The notes beneath the pieces are model-generated. The model saw only the letters and a program-made list of their open reading frames with translations, did not search any database and was not told the DNA's origin. The position numbers and the translations under genes are program-made. Of a stretch of DNA of 64,000 nucleotides, positions 55,248 through 64,000 are shown in pieces; the stretch's first letter is position 1; every line of letters begins with the position of its first letter. Source of the DNA: Streptomyces caniferus (GTDB lineage Bacteria > Actinomycetota > Actinomycetes > Streptomycetales > Streptomycetaceae); assembly GCF_009811555.1 (NCBI RefSeq), contig NZ_BLIN01000005.1:1116001-1180000 (forward strand), written 5' to 3'.

Positions 55248-56608
55248 CCGTCCGCCGGCCCCCCGCCCACCAGCGGCAGGGGCTCCCCCGGCCGCAGCGC
55301 CGGATCCTCGACGGCAAAGGTCCGCACCCTTCCCGGTGCGGACCATGGCGTTTCGAACCGTACGGTCACTCTCCCCACCCCGCTCCCCTGCACCCAGCCC
55401 GCGCCGTACTCGTCGTGCACCACATCCAGTCCCGGATGCCAGCGCCGCGGCCGCTCCTCCTCGGTCTCCGGCGCCGCCGCCCCGGCATCGGACGGTTCCG
55501 CCGCCTCCCTCGCCGCCTTCTCCGCCTCCTGCTCCGTCGCGAACTGGGCGAACAGATCCTCCTGTGTGAAGTCGGCCAGTCCGCTCACCCCCACGCCCAG
55601 CAGCCGGACCCCTCCGGTGGTGTCCACGGTCTCCAGCAGCCGCGCAGCGGCCTCCCGTATCACCGTGGGGTCGTCGGTGGGCCCACGGAGCGTCTCGGAG
55701 CGGGTCAGCGTCGAGAAGTCGTAGTTGCGCACCTTGATGACCACCGTCCGCCCCGAGCGCCCGGCGGCCCGCAGCCGCTGTACGCAGCGGTCGGCCAGCC
55801 GCAGCACCTCGCTGCGCACCCGCGTCCGGTCGGTCAGATCGACCTCGAAGGTGTCCTCCACCGAGATGGACTTCGCGTCCCGCTCGGCGACCACCGGACG
55901 GTCGTCCCGGCCCAGTGCCATCGCATACAGCCCGGCGCCGTGCGCCTTGCCCAGCAGCCGCACCAGCTCGTCCTCTCCGGCCTCCGCGGTCTCCGCGACG
56001 GTGTGGATCCCGGCCCGGCGCAGCGTCTCGGCCGTCGCCGGCCCCACTCCGGGCAGCGTCCGTACCGTCATGGGTCCCAGCAGCTCGCGTTCGGTACCGG
56101 GCTCGATCACCACCAGGCCGTCCGGCTTGGCCGCCTCCGACGCGATCTTCGCCAGCATCTTGGCGCCGGCCAGCCCCACCGAGCCGGTCAGTCCGGTGGC
56201 CGAGCGGATGTCGCGGCGCAGCCGCTCCCCCACGGCCCGCGCGGCGGCCGTCTCCTGCGGCACCCCGCCCGCCTCCAGGTCGACGAACGCCTCGTCCAGG
56301 CTCAGCGGCTCCACCAGCGGCGACAACGCGTGCAGCAGCTCCATCACCGCTTCACTCACCTGGCGGTACAACGTGAAGCGCGGAGTGAGATAAGCGGCGT
56401 TGGGACACAGCCGGCGCGCCTGGGCCGTGGGCATCGCCGAGCGGACACCGAAGACCCGGGCCTCGTACGACGCCGTCGAGACCACTCCGCGCGCGCCGAT
56501 CCCGCCGACCACCACGGGCTTGCCGCGGAGGCTCGGCTTGGCCGCCTGCTCGGCGGCCGCGAAGAACGCATCCATGTCGAGATGCAGGATCGTCGGCGCA
56601 GGTCTCAC
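55151..56608 (-). CDS. dinB: DNA polymerase IV (Y-family translesion polymerase)
   Basis: 485 residues: catalytic palm with LDMDAFFAAAEQ and SLDEAFVDLEAG (the Asp/Asp/Glu metal triad), thumb with helix-hairpin-helix TVRTLPGVGPATAETL, little-finger domain, and a long C-terminal tail (about 370-485) rich in Ala, Glu, Pro and Gly. Error-prone bypass polymerase. The start is uncertain: GTG 56608 begins where the family's N-terminus normally starts, but spacing to GGAGAT is short; an upstream frame reaches 56638. The tail runs through the end of the convergent PRC-barrel gene. Downstream, it is leftward like the ResR/garA series, with a 66-bp gap from the MerR gene's end. Confidence 0.9.
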   Translation of the reverse strand: MRPAPTILHLDMDAFFAAAEQAAKPSLRGKPVVVGGIGARGVVSTASYEARVFGVRSAMPTAQARRLCPNAAYLTPRFTLYRQVSEAVMELLHALSPLVEPLSLDEAFVDLEAGGVPQETAAARAVGERLRRDIRSATGLTGSVGLAGAKMLAKIASEAAKPDGLVVIEPGTERELLGPMTVRTLPGVGPATAETLRRAGIHTVAETAEAGEDELVRLLGKAHGAGLYAMALGRDDRPVVAERDAKSISVEDTFEVDLTDRTRVRSEVLRLADRCVQRLRAAGRSGRTVVIKVRNYDFSTLTRSETLRGPTDDPTVIREAAARLLETVDTTGGVRLLGVGVSGLADFTQEDLFAQFATEQEAEKAAREAAEPSDAGAAAPETEEERPRRWHPGLDVVHDEYGAGWVQGSGVGRVTVRFETPWSAPGRVRTFAVEDPALRPGEPLPLVGGGPADGQSSEPAILPKSWSPEPGEDTGSEVGEEISSR

Positions 56609-56674
56609 ATCTCCGATGCTGCCCCATGCCACTGACAATCGGCCCGATGCCGGGCCGGTGATGCCTTCGAGGGC

Positions 56675-57280
56675 TCAGCCCGCGCGGTTGCGCCGCCGCG
56701 CCAGCTCGTCGTGCGGGTTCTTCCCGACCAGCGTCTCGCCGGTGTCCACACGCTCCCCGTGGAGCTGTGACAGCGCGCCCTCCACGTCCCGCCACACCAC
56801 GCCCACGGCGATCCCGAAGACGCCCTGGCCGCCCTGGAGCAGATCCACGACCTGGTCGGGCGAGGTGCACTCGTAGACCGTCGCGCCGTCGCTCATGAGC
56901 GTCATCCGCGTCAGATCCGCCAGCCCGCGCGCCCGCAGGTGCTGGACTGCGGTGCGGATGTTCTGCAACGACACCCCGGTGTCCAGCAGCCGCTTGACGA
57001 TCTTCAGGACCACGACGTCCCGGAAGCTGTAGAGCCGCTGGGTGCCGGAGCCGTACGCGGGCCGGATGCTCGGCTCCACCAGGCCCGTGCGCGCCCAGTA
57101 GTCGAGCTGCCGATAGGTGATGCCCGCTGCCGCACAGGCGGTCGGGCCGCGATAGCCGATGTTCTGAGCCTCGCAGTCCCCCGACACCGCCGCGGCCGGT
57201 GCCGGGGCAGGGTTCGCTGCTGCGCCCGAGTGGAGCGGCAACGCCCCTTCCGCCGCCATACCGTCGCCGGTGATTGCCAC
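56675..57280 (-). CDS. MerR-family regulator, ResR/McdR (Rv1830)-like
   Basis: 201 residues. Long disordered Ala/Pro-rich N-terminus (1-40), MerR winged HTH (about 45-120: GYRGPTACAAAGITYRQLDYWARTGLVEPS, FRDVVVLKIVKRLLDTGVSL) and an effector-like C-terminal half. Its place behind a DUF151 nuclease and an FtsR-type MerR protein is the actinobacterial order in which mycobacterial Rv1830 (replication/cell-cycle control) occurs. GTG 57280 chosen for the strong GGAGGG site 5 bases upstream; ATG 57322 has none. Confidence 0.8.
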   Translation of the reverse strand: MAITGDGMAAEGALPLHSGAAANPAPAPAAAVSGDCEAQNIGYRGPTACAAAGITYRQLDYWARTGLVEPSIRPAYGSGTQRLYSFRDVVVLKIVKRLLDTGVSLQNIRTAVQHLRARGLADLTRMTLMSDGATVYECTSPDQVVDLLQGGQGVFGIAVGVVWRDVEGALSQLHGERVDTGETLVGKNPHDELARRRNRAG

Positions 57281-57467
57281 GCCGCCCTCCGTCCTCCACG
57301 TCCCGGACGGGACCTGCCACATCGACGGTATGCAGTCACTCGGGGTGCGTCAACGATCGCCGCGCTCGCCACGCCGAGTGATAATCACCCTACGAGTGGT
57401 TTCTCGTGACCTCGCACGGGGAACGGCTTATTGATTGGCCGGAAACAGGCGGTTCGTCTGGCCGGTA

Positions 57468-57941
57468 TTACTGGCTGTTGGTCCCGAAGTCCTCGGGCGA
57501 GATCTGGTCGAGGAACTCGCGGAACTTCTCCACCTCGTCCTCCTGCTCGTCCGGGATGGCGATCCCCGCGTCGTCCAGCACACCGTCGGTACCGAAGATC
57601 GGCGTTCCGGTGCGCAGAGCCAGCGCTATCGCGTCGGAGGGACGCGCACTGACCTCGACTCCGCTCGCGAAGACGAGTTCGGCATAGAAAACCCCCTCGC
57701 GCAGATCCGTGATGCGGACCTGCGTCAGCTCCTGGCCCACCGCTTCGAGCACGTCCTTGAAAAGGTCGTGCGTCAGCGGCCTGGCAGGGACCATGCCCTG
57801 CTGGGCAAAGGCGATGGCGGTGGCCTCCCCTGGCCCGATCCAAATGGGCAAGTATCGGTCGCCTCCCACCTCCCGCAGGAGCACGATCGGTTGGCTGGAA
57901 GGCATTTCCACCCGGACACCCACGACGTCGAGCTCGTTCAC
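57468..57941 (-). CDS. DUF151 bifunctional-nuclease-family protein
   Basis: 157 residues: MNELDVVGVRVEMPSSQPIV at the start, then REVGGDRYLPIWIGPGEATAIA and ARPSDAIALALRTGTPIF, the family signatures. Homologous to Rv1829 and plant bifunctional nucleases with DNase/RNase activity. Always next to FtsR-type regulators in actinobacteria. ATG 57941; short gap from the FtsR-type gene. C-terminal acidic tail. Confidence 0.9.
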   Translation of the reverse strand: MNELDVVGVRVEMPSSQPIVLLREVGGDRYLPIWIGPGEATAIAFAQQGMVPARPLTHDLFKDVLEAVGQELTQVRITDLREGVFYAELVFASGVEVSARPSDAIALALRTGTPIFGTDGVLDDAGIAIPDEQEDEVEKFREFLDQISPEDFGTNSQ

Positions 57942-57997
57942 ACAGCAACCCTAGGACGTGCCCGGCCGGTTTGGGTAGTCGGGCACTCGTTTGCTCA

Positions 57998-58744
57998 CTA
58001 CAGGCGGACCCGCAAAGCGCTCTGCACCAGTGCCGCGTGCAGCCGTACGGACAGCGTTGCCAGCTCCCTGGCAGTGGCTTCGGCATGGGCCCTGGTCTGC
58101 GGATTACGGTGCCGCCGAAGGGGTGCAACGACCTGCTCGACCAGGCCCGCCTCACGCTCGGCGGCCGCCTTCACGGCACGCAGATGCCGTGGTTCGAGAC
58201 CGAAGCGGCCCAGCTCCGCGACGAGCTTGGCCACCGTGACGGCCTCGATGTCGTATCCGCCCTCCGCATGAGGGACGATGAGGCCGTAGGACTCCCAGTC
58301 GGTGAGCGCCGCCTCGTCCACCTCCGCGGCGGCCAGCAGCTCGGCCCGGCCGATGCGGGCAGCCGTAGGGCGCTCCTCGCCCGGGTCGTGCACGCCCTCG
58401 ACGAGATCACGGGTCGGTGTGGCCGGGGCCGGCAGCGGCACCCGTTCACCGCGCTCCAGGGCGTCCAGGTGCTCCCGGATGACCTTCAGCGGCAGATAGT
58501 GGTCCCGCTGCATCCGCAGGACGGCAGCCAGCCGCTCGACGTCCGCGGGCGTGAATTTGCGGTATCCGGAAGGCGTGCGCTTCGGCTCGACCAGTCCCTC
58601 GGCCTCCAGGAAGCGGATCTTGGAGATGGTGACCTCGGGAAATTCCTCGCGCAGCAGGGTGAGCACCGAGCCGATGCTCACCGGCTTACCGTCCGAGGAG
58701 GCGGCGCCGGCAAAACCGGCGCCGCCTTTCGGTGTATCGCGCAT
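57998..58744 (-). CDS. ftsR: FtsR-type MerR-family regulator
   Basis: 248 residues: HTH with SIGSVLTLLREEFPEVTIS, then KIRFLEAEGLVEPKRTPSGY and RKFTPADVERLAAVLRMQ, the hallmark of the FtsR/Rv1828 group, and a C-terminal helical domain (about 130-240). In Corynebacterium FtsR activates ftsZ; in Streptomyces the same role is inferred only. Its start is 17 bp after the garA stop, so both are in one leftward operon with garA, DUF151 and the ResR-like gene. Confidence 0.85.
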   Translation of the reverse strand: MRDTPKGGAGFAGAASSDGKPVSIGSVLTLLREEFPEVTISKIRFLEAEGLVEPKRTPSGYRKFTPADVERLAAVLRMQRDHYLPLKVIREHLDALERGERVPLPAPATPTRDLVEGVHDPGEERPTAARIGRAELLAAAEVDEAALTDWESYGLIVPHAEGGYDIEAVTVAKLVAELGRFGLEPRHLRAVKAAAEREAGLVEQVVAPLRRHRNPQTRAHAEATARELATLSVRLHAALVQSALRVRL

Positions 58745-58761
58745 ATGCCTTCCCCGGCCGG

Positions 58762-59538
58762 TCAGATACCGGCGCCTCGCTGGCTCGCGTAGAAGACCAG
58801 GCGGAACTTGCCGATCTGGACCTCGTCACCGTTGGCAAGGGTGACCGAGTCGATCCGCTCACGGTTGACGTAGGTGCCGTTCAGGCTGCCGACGTCGGCG
58901 ACCGTGAAGAGCCCGTCCGGGCCGCGACGGAATTCCACGTGACGGCGCGAGACCGTCACATCGTCGAGGAAGATGTCGCCCTGCGGGTGCCGGCCCGCCG
59001 TCGTCAGCTCACTGTCCAGAAGGAAGCGGCTGCCCGAATTCGGACCCCGTCGGACGACCAGCAGCGCCGAGCCCAACGGAAGGGCGTCGACGGCCGCCTG
59101 GGCCTCCGGGGACAGCGACGGCGACAGATTCTGGCCCGTCGCCTCCGAGTCGTAGGCCTCCAGCCCCGAAATGGAGATCGTCGAGGTCGTCTCGGACGCC
59201 CGCTCGGGCTGAGCGCCCGCACGCAGCGGCGCTCCACAGTTGGAACAGAACCGGCTCGCCTCGGCATTCCGGTTCCCACACCTCGTACAAACCGGCAAGG
59301 CCGACCCTCCACCCGTGCGTGCGGCTGATGGTTCCTGGGAACCTATGCGGCTGGCACCGGAGGGGTCAACAGAACCCGCGCCGTACCCCCCGGACGGACC
59401 GCTGACCTCGTCACGGAAGAGCGGACGGTCCTCGGCAGCGCCGCTTTCGTCGGGCCGGCCCGACGCACGGTGCCGCGCGGAGCCGCTGCCGCCATCCTGG
59501 CGCGCGCTCTTGCCGAACAGCTTTCCAAACAACTTCAC
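58762..59538 (-). CDS. garA: FHA-domain protein, GarA/OdhI-type
   Basis: 258 residues: a basic N-terminus with KLFGKLFGKSARQ, then disorder, a zinc ribbon (CTRCGNRNAEASRFCSNC, about 85-102), the conserved ETTS phospho-acceptor motif (SETTSTISISG) and a C-terminal FHA domain (about 170-250: SRRHVEFRRGPDGLF, SLNGTYVNRERID). In mycobacteria PknB/PknG phosphorylate the ETTS threonines and the protein then binds its own FHA domain instead of 2-oxoglutarate dehydrogenase or glutamate dehydrogenase. GTG 59538 after AAGGGGA. The zinc-ribbon N-terminus is longer than in GarA, typical of Streptomyces. Confidence 0.85.
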   Translation of the reverse strand: MKLFGKLFGKSARQDGGSGSARHRASGRPDESGAAEDRPLFRDEVSGPSGGYGAGSVDPSGASRIGSQEPSAARTGGGSALPVCTRCGNRNAEASRFCSNCGAPLRAGAQPERASETTSTISISGLEAYDSEATGQNLSPSLSPEAQAAVDALPLGSALLVVRRGPNSGSRFLLDSELTTAGRHPQGDIFLDDVTVSRRHVEFRRGPDGLFTVADVGSLNGTYVNRERIDSVTLANGDEVQIGKFRLVFYASQRGAGI

Positions 59539-59728
59539 GGGCGATTCCCCTTGAACGAAATAGACCCGCCCGTGGGGCAGGACGAAGCCTCGATACTCAC
59601 ACCGGCCGATCCGGACATCCTGTGAACGTCCGTGGCCTTCAGACAGTTTCCACCACACACCACATGCACGGTGCGTCGACCCCCCGTTACCTCATGCCCT
59701 CCCCGGGCACTCGACATACGTCCACGCC

Positions 59729-60808
59729 TCACTGCGATGACGACCGAGCGTAGTCAGGCCGCTTCGCCTCTCGCAAGGCGTCCACAATGATCTTCTTCTC
59801 ACGGGTCACAGACACCTTGGCCTGCTCCTTCTCCAGAGTCTGGACCACTCCGCCGGGGATGTTCAGCGCCGGTTCCAGGTCCTCGGGCTTACCGATGACC
59901 TTGAAACGGTACGGCTGCACGACGCGCTTACCGTCGATCTCCACGCCGCCCCTGACATCCGACAGAGAGGTGTTCGCGACCACCCTGACATCGTTGACCT
60001 GGATGGCCTCGGCGCCGGCCGCCCGCAGCTCCTGGATGGTGTCCAGCAGCTTGTCCGCCTCGACGGAGTGCGTCGGGTCGTCGATGGTCAGGTTGATGCC
60101 GGGCCCTTGCGCCGCGACGGTCCCGGCCAGCACGCCCAGCTGCTGTTCCTTCTCCACGGTCTGCTTACGGGCCTCCTCGGCCTGGTCCGAGCTGTTCGCC
60201 AGCTCGGTCTTCTGCCCTTCCAGGCGCCGCTGTTCATCGGTCAACCGCTGGGAGCGATTGTCCAGCTCGTCCAGAATGCGCACCAAGTCCTCCTGACGCG
60301 CACCCCGCAGAGCACTGCTGTCACTTGTGGAACGTACCTGAATCGCCAGGCCGAGGCCGAGAATGAACAGGAGCAGCGCAACGATCAGTTGAGCCCGGGT
60401 CAGCCGCGGCGGCCACAGGCTCGCCGCCAGCCGTTCCCGACCACTCTTCGGGCGCTCCGCACTCCCGTCGGCAACCGCCTCCGGAGTCGAGGAGTCTGCC
60501 CCTTTGTCAGCCTTCTGTCCAGCACTGTCCGGTTCGTGAGCCTCGGTCTCTTCCTCGGCCTCCGCCCACTCATGGGTGCTGCGGCTCTCGGGCGGCATCG
60601 GCCGCCGGCCTGCCGGGCCGCTGTCCGCCTCGGGCTTCGGCTCGGTTTTCGGCTCCGGCTCCTGCTCCGTCTCCGGCTCGGGGCGCTCCGGCTTCTTCTC
60701 GGGCTCCGCCCGCTCCGGGCGCTCCGGCTGATCCGCCCACTGTGACTGCTCCGGCTGCTCCGGCCGTTCCTGCTTCTTCTCCGGCTCCGGGATCTCCTCC
60801 GACGGCAT
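59729..60808 (-). CDS. DUF881-family membrane protein with Pro/Glu-rich N-terminus
   Basis: 359 residues: about 130 residues of Pro/Glu/Lys-rich disorder, one membrane segment (LIVALLLFILGLGLAIQV, about 140-157), a coiled coil (about 170-220) and the extracytoplasmic DUF881 domain (about 220-350: GPGINLTIDDPTHSVEADKL, ELRAAGAEAIQVNDVRVV). DUF881 proteins are linked to division/envelope loci of actinobacteria and Firmicutes; function unknown. ATG 60808 starts 5 bp after the stop of the sbp gene. Confidence 0.85.
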   Translation of the reverse strand: MPSEEIPEPEKKQERPEQPEQSQWADQPERPERAEPEKKPERPEPETEQEPEPKTEPKPEADSGPAGRRPMPPESRSTHEWAEAEEETEAHEPDSAGQKADKGADSSTPEAVADGSAERPKSGRERLAASLWPPRLTRAQLIVALLLFILGLGLAIQVRSTSDSSALRGARQEDLVRILDELDNRSQRLTDEQRRLEGQKTELANSSDQAEEARKQTVEKEQQLGVLAGTVAAQGPGINLTIDDPTHSVEADKLLDTIQELRAAGAEAIQVNDVRVVANTSLSDVRGGVEIDGKRVVQPYRFKVIGKPEDLEPALNIPGGVVQTLEKEQAKVSVTREKKIIVDALREAKRPDYARSSSQ

Positions 60809-60813
60809 CGGCC

Positions 60814-61146
60814 TCACGCCCGGAAGACGTGCCGACGGATCGCGGCCGCGTTGGAGAAGATCCGGATACCCAGCACCACGACGACGCCGGTGGAGAGTTG
60901 GGCACCGACGCCCAACTTGTCGCCGAGGAAGACGATCAGCGCGGCGACGACGACATTCGACAGGAACGAGACCACGAAGACCTTGTCGTCGAAGATGCCG
61001 TCCAGCATCGCGCGCAGACCACCGAACACGGCGTCCAGCGCCGCGACGACAGCGATCGGCAAGTAGGGCTCGACCACCGTCGGCACCACGGGTCGGACGA
61101 CAAGTCCGACCACGACTCCCACGATGAGGCCCAATACGGCGATCAC
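60814..61146 (-). CDS. sbp: Small basic protein (DUF1290 family)
   Basis: 110 residues, about three membrane segments (GLIVGVVVGLVVRP; AVVAALDAVFGGLRA; FLSNVVVAALIVFLG). Belongs to the DUF1290/sbp family found between two DUF881 genes in many Gram-positive bacteria and near division genes. GTG 61146 overlaps the stop of the preceding DUF881 gene (GTGA), with AAGGG 8 bases upstream. Not to be confused with surface-binding proteins of the same abbreviation. Confidence 0.85.
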   Translation of the reverse strand: MIAVLGLIVGVVVGLVVRPVVPTVVEPYLPIAVVAALDAVFGGLRAMLDGIFDDKVFVVSFLSNVVVAALIVFLGDKLGVGAQLSTGVVVVLGIRIFSNAAAIRRHVFRA

Positions 61147-62066
61147 GATGTGCCCTTCCCTGTGTCGGCGCCGTCCGCCTTGGCGGCACCGGCCTGCGGC
61201 TTTGCGGTACGTACGATCAAACTGGGCGCGGGCGTCAGCGTGACCTCGTTCTCCACGGAAATCCTGGTACGCACGCCGTAGTTCTCCTGCAGCACATGAA
61301 GGTACTGACCGTCGGCGCTGTCCTGGAAAGCGGTGCTCAGCCTTTGCCCGTCCCCCACCGCCAGCACCGTATAAGGCGGCACCAGTGGCTTGTTGTCGAC
61401 CAGTATGGCGTCTCCTGCGGCTCTGATCGCCGAGAGTGACGTAAGCCGCTGTCCATTGACGGAGATGGCCTCCGCACCGGACGCCCACAGGCCGTTGACC
61501 ACGCGTTGCATGTCTCTGTCGCGTACCCGCCCCGTGTCCGAGAACCCACTGCTCTCGCGCGGTCCGCCGCTGCCGGACTCCGCATCCTTGGCATCGTCCA
61601 CGACGAGTTTCACGCCGGGCCCGGAGACCTGGGTCGAACCGGACAGCAGAGCCAGCAGTTCGGCCTTGCCGCCGCCGTGCTGCTTCAGCGCCTCGCGCTG
61701 CATCCTGCTGACGTCGTCCCGGAGCGCATCGACCCGCTCCTGCTGCCGGTCCGCCTCACCGGTGCCCTTCTGGATGCGGTTGATCAGCTCTTCGCGCTCC
61801 TTGGCGAGCGTCGGTGCCGATATCCGCGCCTGCGCCGCGCCCACCGTCACCACGAGCGCCGCGAGCACCAGACCGGCCGCGAGACCCAACTTCGCCCGCA
61901 AGGTACGGGGCAGACCGCGCACACCGGCTTCGGACTTCCGGGCGGCGGCCTCGGCGTATCCGTCGTCGAGGCTGTGATCCATCACATTGGTCAGCAGCGA
62001 CATGGACGCATCGGGGCGCGCGGCCGAGGTCTTCGTGTTGCTCCGATCGGGGCGCTGCTGCGACAT
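61143..62066 (-). CDS. DUF881-family membrane protein
   Basis: 307 residues: cytoplasmic N-terminus (1-60), one membrane segment (KLGLAAGLVLAALVVTVGAA, about 60-80), coiled coil (IQKGTGEADRQQERVDALRD, about 95-130) and a DUF881 domain (about 140-300: GPGVKLVVDDAKDAE, LWASGAEAISVNGQRL). Paralogue of the DUF881 protein at 59729-60808, flanking sbp, a conserved three-gene unit. ATG 62066; weak ribosome site. Confidence 0.85.
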   Translation of the reverse strand: MSQQRPDRSNTKTSAARPDASMSLLTNVMDHSLDDGYAEAAARKSEAGVRGLPRTLRAKLGLAAGLVLAALVVTVGAAQARISAPTLAKEREELINRIQKGTGEADRQQERVDALRDDVSRMQREALKQHGGGKAELLALLSGSTQVSGPGVKLVVDDAKDAESGSGGPRESSGFSDTGRVRDRDMQRVVNGLWASGAEAISVNGQRLTSLSAIRAAGDAILVDNKPLVPPYTVLAVGDGQRLSTAFQDSADGQYLHVLQENYGVRTRISVENEVTLTPAPSLIVRTAKPQAGAAKADGADTGKGTS

Positions 62067-62150
62067 GCCGCACATCGTCGCACGTCGGCCGCGCGGTCTC
62101 CCAATGGCCCCACCGGCGTGCCGATCCACGGACCGCCGGTGGGGTCGGGG

Positions 62151-64000
62151 TCAGCGTCCTGCGCTGTCCACCACTGCGGACCACTCGTCCAGCAGCTGCA
62201 GAGCGGAGGCGTCGTCCGGCCCTTCCGCCCACAGGTGGGTGACCGCCTCGGCGGGGTCGGGCAGCACCAGGACCCAGCGGCCGTCGGGCTCCACGACCCG
62301 TACGCCGTCGGTGGTGTCCACGTCGCGGTCTCCGGCCGCCTCGACGACATGCCGCATGACCAGTCCCTTGACCGCCCAGGGGGTGGCCAGGTCACGGCGC
62401 TGGACGTGCGCCCGCGGGATCCGTGCGTCGATCTGGCTCAGCGTGAGCTGGGTGCGGGCCACCAGCCCGATCAGCCGGACGAAGGCGGCGGCACCGTCGA
62501 AGACGCTGCTGAACTCGGGGACGATGAAGCCGCCCCTGCCGTCCCCGCCGAAGATGGTGCCGTCCTCGCGCCCGACCCGGGTCAGATCGTCGGGAGAGGT
62601 CGTCGTCCACTCCACCTGCGTCCCGTGATACGCCGCCACCTGCTCGGCGATCCGGGTCGTGGTGACCGGCAGCGCCACCCGCCCGGTGCGCCGCTCTGCC
62701 GCCACCAGATCCAGCATGACCAGGAGCGCGCGGTCGTCCTCGATGATCCGGCCGCGCTCGTCCACGAGGGAGAGCCGTTCGCCGACGGGGTCGAAGCGCA
62801 CACCGAAGGCGGCCCGGGCCGAGGCCACGATCTCGCCGAGCCGGACGAGCCCGGAGCGCCGCGCGTCGGCCGTCTCGGTCGGCCGGGACTCGTCGAGTCC
62901 GGGGTTGATGGTCAGGGAGTCGACGCCGAGCCGTCCCAGCAGGCTGGGCAGAACCAGCCCGGCGCTGCCGTTCGAGGCATCCACGACGACCTTCAGCCCG
63001 GACTCGCTGATGCCCGTGATGTCCACGGCCCGCAGCAGCGACCCCGTGTAGGAGTCGAAGACGCTGGCCGGGAAGATCAGATCACCGATCTCACCGGGGA
63101 AGGCGCGACGGTACTCCTGGCGGGCGAAGACCCGGTCGAGCTTGCGCTGCCCGGCCTGCGAGAGATCGGCACCCCGCTCGTCGAAGAACATGATGTCGAC
63201 GGAGTCCGGCACCCCCGGCGTCGTCCGGACCATGATGCCGCCGGCGCTGCCGCGGGCGGTCTGCTGGCGCGCGACGGGCAGCGGGACGTTCTCCAGATCA
63301 CGGACGTCGATGGCGCTGGCCTGCAGTGCGGAGATCACCGCGCGCTTGAGTGCTCGGGCACCACGGGAGTGGTCCCGCGCGGTGGTGACCGTGGAACCCT
63401 TCTTGAGCGTGGTGGCATACGCGCCGGCCAGCCGTACGGCGAGTTCCGGGGTGATTTCGACATTGAGGATCCCGGAGACGCCGCGGGCGCCGAAGAGATG
63501 CGCCTGGCCCCGGGACTCCCAGATCACCGACGTGTTGACGAACGCGCCGGCCTCGATGGTCTTGAACGGGTAGACCCGCACATTGCCCTGCACGATCGAT
63601 TCCTCACCGATCAGGCATTCGTCGCCGATGACGGCGCCGTCCTCGATACGGGCGGCCCGCATGATGTCGGTGTTCTTGCCGATCACACAGCCGCGCAGAT
63701 TGCTCTGCTGCCCGATGTAGACGTTGTCGTGCACCACGGCGCGGTGCAGGAACGCGCCGCTCTTGACGACGACATTGGAGCCGATGACGGTGTGCTCCCG
63801 AAGCTCGGCATCCGCTTCGATCTTGGCGTAGTCACCGATGTACAACGGCCCGCGGAGCTGGGCGTCGGGGTGGACCTCCGCGCCCTCGGCGACCCATACG
63901 CCCGGCGAGATCTCGAAGCCGTCGATTTCGACGTCGACCTTGCCCTCGAGCACATCGGCCTGTGCCTTCACATAGCTTTCGTGCGTGCCGACGTCCTCCC
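62151..64000 (-). CDS. Nucleotidyltransferase/phosphomannomutase-like fusion protein, partial (N-terminus outside window)
   Basis: About 616 residues of a large protein; the N-terminal nucleotidyltransferase domain lies right of the window (its final motif EDVGTHESYVKAQADVLEG is visible). Then a left-handed beta-helix of hexapeptide repeats (about 40-130 in the visible part: VIGSNVVVKSGAFLHRAVVH, CVIGKNTDIMRAARIEDG), and a phosphohexomutase-like domain (about 210-610). The mutase part looks degenerate: the usual phosphoserine loop (TASHNP-like) reads RTTPGVPDSVDIMFF, and the Mg loop (DGDxDR) reads DPVGERLSL. Family: mannose-1-phosphate guanylyltransferase/phosphomannomutase for envelope precursors; the mutase activity here is doubtful. 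Confidence 0.8.
   Translation of the reverse strand, partial: EDVGTHESYVKAQADVLEGKVDVEIDGFEISPGVWVAEGAEVHPDAQLRGPLYIGDYAKIEADAELREHTVIGSNVVVKSGAFLHRAVVHDNVYIGQQSNLRGCVIGKNTDIMRAARIEDGAVIGDECLIGEESIVQGNVRVYPFKTIEAGAFVNTSVIWESRGQAHLFGARGVSGILNVEITPELAVRLAGAYATTLKKGSTVTTARDHSRGARALKRAVISALQASAIDVRDLENVPLPVARQQTARGSAGGIMVRTTPGVPDSVDIMFFDERGADLSQAGQRKLDRVFARQEYRRAFPGEIGDLIFPASVFDSYTGSLLRAVDITGISESGLKVVVDASNGSAGLVLPSLLGRLGVDSLTINPGLDESRPTETADARRSGLVRLGEIVASARAAFGVRFDPVGERLSLVDERGRIIEDDRALLVMLDLVAAERRTGRVALPVTTTRIAEQVAAYHGTQVEWTTTSPDDLTRVGREDGTIFGGDGRGGFIVPEFSSVFDGAAAFVRLIGLVARTQLTLSQIDARIPRAHVQRRDLATPWAVKGLVMRHVVEAAGDRDVDTTDGVRVVEPDGRWVLVLPDPAEAVTHLWAEGPDDASALQLLDEWSAVVDSAGR

Overview
The window reads as chromosomal DNA of a Streptomyces or very close relative. 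It is strongly GC-rich with G/C-biased third codon positions and very rare TTA codons. It carries actinobacterial signature genes (GarA-type FHA protein, FtsR-type MerR regulator, DUF881/small-basic-protein cluster, DUF5999 protein, MatB-type malonyl-CoA synthetase, bldA-type TTA codons).

Layout. 1-9.7 kb: a metabolic cluster around a roughly 0.9-kb relatively AT-rich divergent promoter region. Leftward are a tandem-domain class III CoA transferase and a ThDP enzyme (cut by the window edge). Rightward are an MDR oxidoreductase, a GH3-family acyl-amide synthetase, an LLM flavin oxidoreductase, a fumarylacetoacetate-hydrolase-fold protein and a PPOX-fold flavoprotein. A 13-codon ORF with a near-ideal ribosome binding site and a TTA codon sits in the divergent region. 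I do not recognise the pathway. 9.8-12.3 kb: an MFS exporter and an SDR, both leftward.

12.7-24.8 kb: the most unusual block. It holds a P-loop ATPase with a TTA codon, a membrane-anchored extracytoplasmic type-1 periplasmic binding protein, a WXG100-like protein and a 2,096-residue polymorphic toxin. The toxin has a CpnT/WXG100-like head, huge Ser/Asp/Pro linkers, an internal papain-fold (Tox-PL-like) domain, an NLS-like basic patch and a C-terminal deaminase-like domain. A convergent HEAT-like gene is the best immunity candidate. No type VII secretion machinery lies in the window.

25-50 kb: ordinary accessory and housekeeping genes. These include an S9 peptidase, a Rieske lipoprotein, a truncated DUF427 protein, an isochorismatase-like protein without its Cys, matB with a single-chain carboxyltransferase, LysR/EamA and MocR/PPOX divergent pairs, PaiB, two further EamA transporters, a Clp-N protein, SRPBCC, PadR, VOC and PhzF proteins, a CPBP protease, an SBP-VWA lipid-anchored-like protein and a GCS2 ligase. 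Two intergenic regions carry short tandem arrays (13-bp and about 20-bp units).

50-64 kb: conserved core. It has gcvP under a tandem glycine riboswitch, a PRC-barrel protein, dinB, then a leftward actinobacterial series: phosphomannomutase-like/nucleotidyltransferase (cut by the right edge), DUF881, sbp, DUF881, garA, ftsR, DUF151 nuclease and a ResR-like MerR. This series links cell-envelope precursor supply, kinase-responsive metabolic control and division/replication regulation.
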